Assembly: GCF_000004075.3 (NCBI RefSeq)
Contig: NC_026658.2
Location: 14,496,075 to 14,560,074 of the forward strand
DNA: 64,000 nucleotides
DNA from: Cucumis sativus
Lineage: Eukaryota > Streptophyta > Magnoliopsida > Cucurbitales > Cucurbitaceae
Direction of reading: 5' to 3'
Position 1 is the stretch's first letter. The number at the start of each line of letters is the position of its first letter. A program made the position numbers and the translations under genes. Of the stretch, positions 35,314-45,254 are shown piece by piece. The notes beneath the pieces are model-generated. The model did no database searches and had not been told where the DNA came from. It saw only the letters and a list, made by a program, of their open reading frames with translations.

Positions 35314-36590
35314 GTTTTGATCTAAAGGGCTAGTCCTAATTATTAATTCAATATGTAAACAAATTTTCTTCGTTTGTTTTATTTTTCTTTTCTCTTAAAA
35401 ATAGAGAAAAAGGAATTTGTGGGTTTAAAGTTAAAAAAGAATGTTGAGTGTATTAGTATATTTTTTATTGAATAACTCGACATTAATTGCATTTTTATTT
35501 TTCATATACTTTTAACAATGTTTGTTTTTATTTAAATATTAGGCATTTTTATGTTCTTATCTTCAAATTTGTTTTATTTTTTTAATTGAAATTTTAGCAT
35601 TAGACTTCATTTGCTTAATATTCTAAAATTTTGTCATGATTGTTTTATTAAAGAGTTTCCATCACCTTAAAATAGAAATTAAAATAGTCATCATAACTCT
35701 TAAAAGTATAGTTATCAATGTTTTATAACAAGGATTGGATCAGAGTGGTAGTTCAAGATGATCGTTGTGTCGTTGTTGCTGCTCAAACGGTGTTCATTAA
35801 TGGATGACTTGAAATCAAAATGACACGAAACTCTTGCTCGGTTGAAAGGTTCGTTGTTGATTAATGAGTTAGGTAGGTTTGGAGGATATTTGGGTGGATG
35901 ACGATGATCTTGTCATGGTGAATAAGGTGTTTTCATTAGGCTGAAGTGGTTATTTAAACATTATTTTAAGGGAAAAACATTTTAGTTCATAAATTTCTTT
36001 TAAGTATAGTTTTCATTTGTTAATATATTTCAAAATTTTACACTTTTATCAATAAATTTTTTAGTCCATTTTTTATTTGGCCCATAAGTTTCAAAATATC
36101 ACTTTTTTATTTAATTTTTCGTCCCTAAATTTTCATATTTTACACTAATACCTTTGAACAACTAATGCTTCCTCCTAATAGTTGAACGTTAAGTTTCAAT
36201 TAATTGATTTAAAATGATTATCATCTAAAATTTTCGATTTATTTTAAGAGCAATGATTAGGTGCAGTCTTGTGCTCCTCACTTATTTATCACAATTTTCA
36301 ATTTTATTTTGGGTGCCTTGAGCTGCACAGAAGATAGATGTAGTCGGACTGTACCTAAATATTTTCCATATTTTAAAACCTTTTCAATTAGATGATAAAC
36401 ATATTAGTAAAAATGCATTTTACCTAATTTTAAGATAATTTTGTTGATCAAATTGGGCTTGGCCCATGAGTTATTGGGCGGGGCTCTTTCCAATCCTCTA
36501 TTTATAATAAGCGAACTGATCTGAGCTTAGAAGAAATCCCCTTTTTTTCACTTGCGAAAGAGACGAACAAACGCAAACAGTCGAACGAAG
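35314..36590. other. Intergenic between tRNA-Val and the ATP synthase subunit gene
   Basis: AT-rich; 35730-35940 is less AT-rich but has no gene I recognise. The last 150 bases form a compact promoter for the next gene (separate entry). Confidence 0.6.
36454..36510 (+). promoter_or_regulatory. Paired site II elements and TATA-like box
   Basis: TGGGCT (36454-36459) and inverted GGCCCA (36461-36466) are one base apart; about 35 bases downstream is CTATTTATAAT. Site II pairs (TGGGCY) drive many nuclear genes for respiratory-chain and other mitochondrial proteins in plants, consistent with the ATP synthase subunit encoded 80 bases further on. Confidence 0.65.
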
Positions 36591-37391
36591 ATGAGGAAAT
36601 TCGATCCATGGCCGGTGTTTTTCAGGCGAGAATGGAAGAGGAACTGGCCGTTCCTTGTTGGTTTCGCCATAACCGGCTCCTTAATTACCAAGATGACGGC
36701 TGGATTTACTGGTACGATCGTCGATTTAAATTCCTTCTCGATTCCTCGTTTTCTTTGTTTTGTTTTGTTTTTTTTTTTGGTTTATTTGAATCCTTCTCTT
36801 CTGTATGTTACTGATTCTCTCGTGGATTAACTTTCAGAGGAAGAGGTGAAGAATTCTCCCTTCGTGCAGAGGCACAATCGGTATTTTCTCGGAACCCTAA
36901 TCTCCGCACATATTCTTCGATTTGCATAACAATTAGATCTAGTATCTCATATGGTTTCGGTTTGTCTATGGATTTGTGGTTTTAGTCTGAAAAATCCACA
37001 AATCATTTGAAGATAATTGTAGATTTTGATACTGGGTTTCTGATTTCTGATTTGGGATTTCTACATTTACTTGCGTCTGGCAGTCACAAGTTGTTTTTAT
37101 GCTGCTTATTTCTCACTAATGGCCATTCTTTTTAGTATAAATCTTGATTTGGTGGTGATTCAGTGAAGGCTAAAAATCCATCACATAAGTTTAGTCATTT
37201 CTAGTGAGAATTAAGCTTTTTTACCATAATCTTGTAGTGATTAAGCTTCTTTTTCTCTAGATGTTATTGTAGAATCACATATATTGTTTTTGCATTCGAG
37301 CATACTTATATTTCTACAGCGGACAGATAGATTGTTGATTTAGAACATAGGAATGTGCTTGACAAGTTAATGCTGTGCCTGCTGCAGGTAA
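36591..37391 (+). CDS. Mitochondrial ATP synthase 6 kDa subunit (plant-specific)
   Basis: Small accessory subunit of the plant mitochondrial F1Fo ATP synthase, inner membrane. Exons 36591-36711 and 36838-36880, then the last four coding bases at 37388-37391; 55 aa. The start MRKFDPWPVFFRREWKRNWPF, a single hydrophobic stretch (about 20-38, FLVGFAITGSLITK) and the end EEEVKNSPFVQRHNR match the plant 6 kDa subunit (MtATP6 type) as I remember it, both in sequence and in length. The final Arg codon is split CG|G and the stop TAA follows at once after the acceptor CTGCAG. If intron 2 were retained, the frame would continue for fifteen residues (YFLGTLISAHILRFA) before a stop. Paired site II elements upstream support a nuclear gene for a mitochondrial protein. 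Confidence 0.9.
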
Positions 37392-38349
37392 ATCCTATAA
37401 TGGGGGTATTACTGGCGTTGGAAAATGTGAGATGTTTTTCATTTGTGCAAAATAACAGATGCTGCAGTTAGTTTACCAGCCATTTGAATCAAGTTTTACT
37501 GGTACTTCTCAGTATGTATCAAAACTTGGATGGATTTTTTGTGATGTTGTTTACTTATATATGAACATGAATTCTTTTTCGTATCATCGTTGGATTGAAA
37601 GCTTTTCCCTTCTTTAATTTGGAATGGTAGAAACTTGTTCATGTACTGATTAGTACTTGTCGTATAAAAGCTTACATGAATAGTTAGATTAGGTAACACT
37701 CTCATCTGGACTAATTCCTTGAAACAACTGGCTGAGATCGAGGAATTCATAGGACTTTTATTTGTCAGTAAGAGCAAAATGTTAGTAGTTTTGTTATTTC
37801 ATTTTGGTGATGTTTGAAAAAGTATTCATATTCTTTGCTAGACATTCAAACTTAGAACAGTGGAAGCGTTTTTAAATAATAGATTGAAACAGTTATTTTG
37901 TATTGGGAAATCGTCTTGATTTGAAAGGACTCAACTTTTGAAGAATGTTTTTAATATTTACCTTTTGAGTATTTTTGATAAAGCAAAGAACATTCTTTTA
38001 CAGGATCGTCTGAATTATCAAAATGTTTTAATTTTGGAATTAACTCGAACTCGGCTCATTAGTAAAACGTCAAAGAGTCGTATGAAACAAAATACCGGCG
38101 TGTAAACATCTCAGTGGGTCATTTAGTGAAGGAAAAGATCGACTCGATAACTAATTTAAAAAGGTCATGATATTGATTCATGATTCACTAAGAATATCAG
38201 GGTCAGAAGAAACTAGAAGGGGGCAGAACATAGCGAGCAAAATATATAAACATAGATATACGTTTGGTTTGTACTTCACAGTAGGGGAAAAAAAAGTAGA
38301 AACCCATATCTACAATAACATCCTAATTCCCATACCATTATCACTTTAA
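37392..38349. other. Intergenic between convergent ATP synthase subunit and KNL2 genes
   Basis: 3'UTR of the ATP synthase subunit gene, then AT-rich DNA. Nothing recognised. Confidence 0.6.
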
Positions 38350-41300
38350 CTATCTTTTCGCTTTCTTCGACCTATGCTCTTCCTTCCTGCACACAGTAAA
38401 AAAAAACATCTGTTTGTTCTTATTTCTAAAATTTCTAAATTAATTAATTAATAAGAAAACACAATACATAATTAACAAAAAGACCTCTTGGTTGTGAGTG
38501 TGGTTTTTTTGTCTTGCTGCTCTTCACGTATTCCTCTTAACTTTCGATCCTGTTGTCCCATTATATGAGTTTTCCAATTAAAAAGACGACTAAATATATG
38601 TTTTTTCGTCACTACAAGTTTTAGTCTCTACCTTTTGACATCTTTTATTCCAATTCAGAGAGAAATTGACTGACGATAAACTTGAAGAACTCAATCAAAT
38701 ATTTAGCCACTGAATTGACAAGTCTATCATGTTGAAATTGAATTACAAAGAAACTATGTATTAATAAAATATTAGAACATAAAACTAAAGTGAAATAGAA
38801 AAGAAGAAAACAAAAATGCAAACCACCTTAACGTAAAGATCTAAATCGATCATTTAGCCATGGTACAAATTAAAAAAAGAATCAAGGAGATGTGGTAATT
38901 GAGATCCGAAGCATTGGTTTGGTATTTATAACAAGAACCATGTATAAGTTAAAAGCTAACCAATATATAAAAGCAGCTCAACTAGCATATAACATATGTT
39001 AGAAACCCCAAAGTCTACTGTTGGAATCTCCACAGCTCCTATCTTACAGTTCAGTAGATTCATTTTTTTAAAAAAAGTGTTGAATAGGTCTACTCACAAA
39101 AATCAAATACCAGACACCTATGACACACAAAAATGAATGTTTAAGAGAGCAACATTTTACTCTGAAATTAACTAAAGGGTTCAATAAAAACCATCGAAAA
39201 TTAAAATTTTGAATGAACAGAAAACTGATTAAAAGTAAGTTACCGAGTCGTAAACAGGTAATTGGTTGCGCCAAAACTCCATTGTTGGCAGAAGTACTCG
39301 CCCTGCAAACAACATTCATCATCAATCCAATTCCATTAACCGTAACAAAACAAACAAGCCATCAGACTCAATCAACTTTGTTAAATCTTCTTCTCACCTG
39401 ATCGGGATCGCCCATAACTCCTACATTCTGGAGATACTAGACACTCCTTCTCCTTCCTTCCTCTAGTATTCTTACTAACACCACTTCCCTGAATCAACAA
39501 CCACCATTATCCATGCACAATTCAAGGAACCAAATATACTATAAACCGGTTTTAAATACGAAGAGAATGGAGAAACAAATACAAAATTTGAAATCTAGAC
39601 ATTCAAAAAGAAAATTGCTACTACTAATACTAGAGAGGCAGTGGAAAAACAGCATGAATGGCAGAAATTACTGACAGGTGAATCGGAAATAATTTTCTTC
39701 GTGACTTTTTTCCGAGATTCTCTCTCTTTTTTTCCTTTGTTTTCAACTTCTTCATCTTGAACATCAGCACCAGTGAATGGTGCTGGAGTTTCAGTTGCAC
39801 TTGTAGTCTGCATTGTTTCTTCGGCCATAGAATCTCCATGATCCAATCCATTACCTTATTGACAGCTTTTTCTTAGATCTTACATTCATAAAGTTGAAAT
39901 CAACTGCATATTTCTAATGCAACAATGCCATATGATTAAAGATTTCAAGAAAACCCAAAACCAAACAAATATTTTTCTCTGTGATCCAACATCTAAACGA
40001 TAAATATTTAAGATTTTTAAGCCTACTTGAAGAAATCTCACGCAATGGAGAATTCACATCGGTAAGTGCACAGTTGTTCATGTCAGGCAGCCATTCAAAG
40101 TTGAGGAGAAATGTTAGGAATGGGACATGTTCAAGACATCAATGCATTGTTTGATACAAAATTTAGGACGTTGCATACAGTGGACACATTTATAAAATAC
40201 AGGTGTCGGCTAAAAAATAAGTTTGATATTTTTCACTCAAAACTTCTTATATCCATCATTTTAAAAAAAAAATTCCACGTACCTTTGACCTTTTTAGTCA
40301 ATTGAGCTACACATTAAGTTGCCTATATGATAAATTAGTAAAAGTTGTTGTACCTCCTCAATTCATATTTTTTGGATGATATTCCTATCTTTGTGTAGAA
40401 TAATCATATCTGTCAAATCTTGTTCACATCCTACTATAAATGGGTGTTCACTCTTACATTTTAAATCATCAAATACAAAGAGCAAAGTCTTAAGAATTGT
40501 TCAATCTTGGTATCAGAGCTGGCCTTGACTAACTTTTGTTTTTTTTTTCCTTCCTTGCCAAAATGGCTTCCTCCCTTTCTCAATCAAATCCGGCTGTCTC
40601 CAACCCTCAAATCTGTGGCCTCCTCTCAAACATTTGCAATCTTGTCCCCATTAGACTTGATTCCGCAGACTATGTGGAGTGGAAATTCCAAATATCAGCC
40701 ATTTTTCGAGCTTATGCTCTCTTTGGACATCTCGATAACTCTACCCCTCCTTACGCCTAATCTTAATACCAAGGTTGAACAGAGGTATTCTTAAGACTTT
40801 GCTCTTTGCATTTGATGATTTACAACGTAAGAGTGAACACCCATTTATCGTAGGATGTGAACAAGCTTTGGAAGGTATGCTTCTACACAAAATAGGAATA
40901 TCATCTAACCAAATAACAAACGCAATTGAGAAATTACAACAACTTTTACTAATTCTAATAAACATGTGGCTAGTGTATTTAAGGGGTGGCACGTACAATT
41001 ATTGGATCATATTCAAATATACATGTTGTGTCGAAAATGCACATGTTGCGCTTGGAAAGTGTTTGACACAAAACCAACAGGTAGAAGAGTGTACCAGTAA
41101 CACTTCTCGATCTACAGGACAGATTATCTGTATCAGAAGCATTTCCCCCAGCAGCAGTACTATTAGAAGCTCCTGCCTCAAAGCAATTAGCTGCATGAGT
41201 TTCCCAGTTGGGAGGAAACCCAAACACAAAATGCTTGAAAACCTGTCAATAGCGAAACACAAATCAAAGCACCGAGAATATACAAATAATAAGAAAAGAA

Positions 41301-41889
41301 AATGAGTGGAAAATCAAATAACCAGAAATTGTTTATTTGACACGCAAACCTGAGGCGTGAACCCATTATCAGTGGCACGCAGTTTGTTTAAGAAACCCTT
41401 GAGAACAACACAGATTCCATCAGCAGTCTCCAGAGTGAAAACATCGTGTCTCTTAACGATGGGAGCAGAAGAAAATACTCGAACAGGTTGTCCCCTAAAA
41501 CAAAATAATAAAATTGTCTCGCGATTTGGCAAAAGACTAAATCAAAAAGAGAAAGAAAACAGAAACAATTAGAGAATAAAAACCCAGAACGAGAGAGAAA
41601 AATGTGATTACGGTTTAGATGTTAAGCCGGCGACGGCTAGGGTTTTCCCATTGGAGTCATTTCCAGCTGTGATTAACCACCAATCGAGCAAACGAACCTT
41701 CAATTGTTTGATTCAATCAATAAGGCACACAATCAGTATGAAATCAATAAAAGTAATTGAAGAGAAGTTTGAGGAAGAGCTAATTGAAGAGAAGTTTGAG
41801 GAAGAGCTAACTGTTCTCTGGAAGTAAGAAACTGAAGCGCCGCCGCTGGTGGGGTTTGTTGTTCCATGGAATTCTGGAGAAGAAACCAT
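38350..41889 (-). CDS. KNL2: Kinetochore protein KNL2, alpha type (SANTA plus CENPC-k)
   Basis: Centromere licensing factor that helps load CENH3; nuclear. Nine exons on the minus strand close in phase: 41812-41889, 41612-41697, 41350-41494, 41095-41242, 39676-39854, 39398-39488, 39244-39302, 38485-38549, 38350-38386; 295 aa. The SANTA domain spans about residues 27-120 (VRLLDWWLITAG, PVRVFSSAPIV, GICVVLKGFLNK, VFGFPPNWE). The CENPC-k motif covers about 237-262 (SRSGRVLLPTMEFWRNQLPV), split across exons 6 and 7; beta-KNL2 lacks it, so this is the alpha type. The Lys-rich stretch at 190-207 and the tail KKAKR could be nuclear signals. The protein is about half the length I recall for Arabidopsis KNL2: the middle between the domains is short. 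Intron 4 (39855-41094) holds an LTR fossil, and the exon 5 acceptor has a poor pyrimidine tract, so a missed or lost middle exon is possible. Confidence 0.85.
40110..41065. mobile_element. Copia-type LTR retrotransposon fossil with inverted LTR arms
   Basis: Sits in KNL2 intron 4. The plus-strand arm (about 40110-40505) is LTR-like and is followed by a primer-binding site TGGTATCAGAGC at 40508-40519, complementary to initiator tRNA-Met. Next comes a short piece of gag-like coding sequence typical of Copia elements. From about 40785 to 41065 a second LTR-like arm with a decayed primer site runs in the opposite direction. The two arms agree at nearly all of about 75 positions next to the centre and much less well further out. 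The element is broken, with almost all of its internal region absent. It is old, to judge by the divergence of the outer arms. Outer boundaries are approximate and no target-site duplication was found. Confidence 0.75.
41757..41810. repeat. Perfect 27-base tandem duplication in KNL2 intron 1
   Basis: Two identical 27-base units (41757-41783 and 41784-41810), each starting TTGAAGAGAAGTTTGAGG, directly abut the splice donor of KNL2 exon 1. The copies are identical, so the duplication is recent. Confidence 0.9.
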
Positions 41890-42002
41890 GATCGGTTGAT
41901 AAATTCTGTAGAGATTTCGAAAGCGAATTTGGTTTACCTTAGGATTTTTCTTCGGAAAATTTTGAAATTCTTAGATGAGGAGAAGATGGAAATTAAACTC
42001 GC

Positions 42003-42010
42003 GCGGGAAT
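42003..42010 (-). promoter_or_regulatory. E2F-type site upstream of KNL2
   Basis: ATTCCCGC on the minus strand matches the E2F consensus WTTSSCSS and lies 114 bases upstream of the KNL2 ATG, within CGCGCGGGAAT, a GC-rich patch in otherwise AT-rich DNA. E2F control of centromere assembly genes is known for Arabidopsis CENH3; its extension to this gene is inference. Confidence 0.5.
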
Positions 42011-42682
42011 ACTTTAAGCTCGATGTGATGTTTATAGTTCCCTAAATTTACAATATTATCCTTTCCATGTCCCACCTTTGCCCATACAAAATTTCTTAAA
42101 TGACAACTTTATCCTTCTCTATATAAACTATATTAGTATTGTATTCTTGAGATACAAAGGGTATATTAGTAATAAAAGAAGAAGCTTACCGCGAGAACGT
42201 ATTTCGGTGAGTGAGTTAAAGTTTGGTTTAATTGGAAGATCAAGGGAGAAGGTCTAATGGTATATCTCTTACAATTTTAATTCATTATTGTTCAATATAT
42301 TTGAGTTCTATCATTAATAAGTAATAACCAATTTTGCTTTATTGATTTTTGGTCTCCAATGAAAATCGAATCAAATCAATCGAAAACAAAACCCAAGTCA
42401 ATGGGAATAAAATTGATTGCTTTGATTTTTAATCTATTTGTTTAACTTTGATTGGTAAGTCTAATCAAATAGTTCTCTGTTACTCTATTACCTCCAATAA
42501 AAAAAATCATGTTTGGGATTTCTATTTTAATTATTTAGTTATGCTTGAGAACAATTTATGTACTAATTGAGTGACTTGATGTAATTTTAATTACTCGTTC
42601 AAATAATTTGATTACGTGAAATTTTGAATTTCAAAGAGTCCATAGTGTAATGAAAAAAGTACCAAATACATGACAAAATTCA

Positions 42683-42800
42683 CTTTAACTTTAACATTCT
42701 ATTAAAGGATCAATTCGAAGTGATTTGGTTACAGGAAATCCATTTAACTTTAACATTCCGTTAAAGGATCAATTCGAAGTGATTTGGTTACAAGAAATCC
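42683..42800. repeat. 59-base tandem duplication
   Basis: Two copies of a 59-base unit sharing TTAACATTC...TTAAAGGATCAATTCGAAG and GTGATTTGGTTACA; they differ at only a few positions. Non-coding. Confidence 0.9.
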
Positions 42801-43565
42801 AAGATCCAAGTTATACTATCGGAGTATGTAAGTAAGAGATTGAACGATCAACTATTAGAATAACATAGAACATCTTTGAAAGTTGGATTACTTCGTCCAT
42901 TTTACAAGATTTTTCCACAAGAACAATGGCAAAATCCAAGAGTCAGAGTAACATCCAAAACCTGTAGAGAAAGATGCCTTCAAAGCTCATACTTAAAGGC
43001 GTATTTGCATCTTTTTTTTTTAAGTAAGTTTTGATAACTCTATTAGTTTTTGAAAATATTGGTAAAAAGTATATAGTATCCGATAATAATTACAACTATA
43101 ATTAAATTAGAGGTCGGGCGTTGATAGGCTTAATTTTCAGAAACTAAAAACAAAACGCAAATAATTACCAAAAGAGGATATAACATTTCAAGACAGTAAC
43201 ATTGTGGGACAACTCACAAAGTAGGTTTGAGATGTGCAAAATCTAAACCAAACACCCATGGTAAAGAATGTATGCTGTGCAAAGGAGAGAAAAGGCCAAT
43301 ATCAAATATGAAAACATAAATTAGGAGTGGCATTAACATATTAAATTGAAGGCAACACATAGCTTTTCATCTTGAGTTGCATCAAAACACATTCAAACAA
43401 AGTAGGGGCTCAGCATTGAACATTTCATCACAACAAACTTGCCAAAGTGGCTTTGGCTTGAGAATATCACAATCACAACCCAAATGACTTTATAATATAT
43501 TGGCATCAACTCAATGTTGGTCAAAGAAAAGGTATAGAGAGAAAATTAATGAAACAAAAACAACC

Positions 43566-45254
43566 TTAAAATATGTCTTGGTGGAAGTGTCCTGAAACAG
43601 ATTGTGCCCTCTGCAGATGGAGATTTAATGTGTAATTTCTTACCTGCAAAGAAACAAATTGTTCATAGAAACGTGAGAATTTGTAGCATTTACTACAAAG
43701 CAAATTTTCAGCACAACTTCTCTTAATCTTGCATCTGAGTAACAACCAACGAGGATGGTCATCGACTACTCAGATTATAAGCTGACAGCTAGCTGTGTAT
43801 TCAACAGTCTAACTTCTCTAAATCTCCATCGAGTCGGTATATAAGATTCCCGAGCTATGGTGTTCTAATTCTATACATTTAACTGCAACACGATGTGAGA
43901 GAAACGTAAAAACTGACAACGATGAAGATAATGATGTAATAAAGATTTAACGATCACATGGATTTTGGCGCATCCTGTGATTACTCTAAGGAAGCAAGCT
44001 ATGAATGAGTAAGTATGATTACCTCTAAACTTTGAATTTGTTCTTGATACTGACATAAGACGTGCTTTAACTGATGGACTTCTCTTGTCTTCTCTTCTTG
44101 CTCAAGATTCCGCTCGTGTTGAATGGCTACCGCTCTCTTTAAAATTTGGTTGTCATTTACCAAATTTTGCAAATGCTCCTTCAAAGAAGCATGCTTTAAC
44201 TGCAACAGAATATGGAGAGAAATGTAAATTTTACCATTGATACTTCATCGAAAGGAGATTGAAAAATCTATGAATAATACTTCCGCACTACCTCCTCCGA
44301 TTCTCTTGAATTCACAGTTACATTATGTTCAAAAGCTTCTAAAATCCTTGCAGCTCGAATTCTAGCATCACCAACATCCACCGCACCCGCCATTTCTTGC
44401 ACAAACATGTCAACCCATTTGGACCCATGCATTCCATTCCCTTCAGCAACGGTGGAACCAACATCTTTAGCTTCTTCGATCTTCTCGTGTGACATTTGGC
44501 TGCCTAATTTCAGAAATCCCACCAAAACAAAAACCCCTCATTCTCTTGTATGATAAGATATATCCAGGCCAAGTATATGTTGTTAATGATCAAACGTTTT
44601 TTAAACTAATGTCAGATGATATGCATAATAACAACTTACATGTAGCTGTTCTCTCATCAGGAACAGTAGAACAATTTCCAATCGTCGCAGAATGGCCACG
44701 AGCACTAAAATCATCAAAGGAAGGCACCTATAGAACATCACTTGCATCTTTAGTTTAATCTTCATGTTATGATTCCTAATAATAGTTTCGATTTCGACCC
44801 GCTAAACATACATACAAAGGATAACCAGATCTTCCAAGAGCTTTAAATGAATAACATGGTTTAACTATAATTCCTATGGATATCTCGAAATCAAACTATC
44901 TTAATGCAATTCCTTTCAGATTACATCTAGAAGCATTGTTCATGAATGATTCCTTAACACAAACAAATATATCTATAGAAACTTCCAATCAAAACCCAAA
45001 ATAAACTAAAAACAGAATCCATAAGACAAAAAGAAAAACTAATGATCCAATCAACGAACCTCTGCACCAACTCCAGGGAACATTTGAAGCAAGACCGAAG
45101 CAGAATCGTCAGGTCCAGACCCGAAGTCCGATCGGGTCGGGGATCCGAAAGTGGACCAACGAGACCTCTTAGCGGAAGAACAGGCCGTCGGAGAAGAAGA
45201 AGATCCAAAGATCTCTTCAAATCCCACACGCTTTCCACAGACTCCAGCCGACAT
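43566..45254 (-). CDS. CUE-family protein (ubiquitin-system Cue-like) with shortened CUE domain
   Basis: Resembles the plant proteins annotated ubiquitin system component Cue (Arabidopsis At5g32440/At1g80040 type, from memory). Five exons on the minus strand: 45060-45254, 44640-44727, 44292-44503, 44023-44199, 43566-43643; all phases close; 249 aa. It begins MSAGVCGKRVGFEE and has a Ser-rich stretch; residues 53-65 (SVLLQMFPGVGAE) are the first helix and MFP motif of a CUE domain. The remaining two helices are not encoded: exon 2 continues VPSFDDFSARG. Then come the conserved KWVDMFVQEM and AARILEAFE (about 120-155), a coiled coil at about 166-226 (LKEHLQNLVNDNQILKRAV, QYQEQIQSLE) and the family's usual end HLQRAQ...FHQDIF. 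No CUE remainder was found in intron 1. Ubiquitin binding is therefore doubtful. Confidence 0.85.

Larger units (their letters stand above)
41890..43565. other. Intergenic between KNL2 5' end and CUE-family gene 3' end
   Basis: KNL2 promoter and leader, then AT-rich DNA. Contains the 59-base tandem duplication at 42683-42800 and, at about 43015-43175, a weak further match to the MITE-like family of the H2A.W intron (TTAATTTTCAGAAACTAAAAAC, ATAATTACCAAAAG). Confidence 0.55.

Noticed and set aside
40507-40794. Frame resembling a host protein, starting near the KNL2 intron centre
   Set aside because: It directly follows a primer-binding site and an LTR-like arm, and its text is Copia gag-like, so it belongs to the fossil and is not a host gene.
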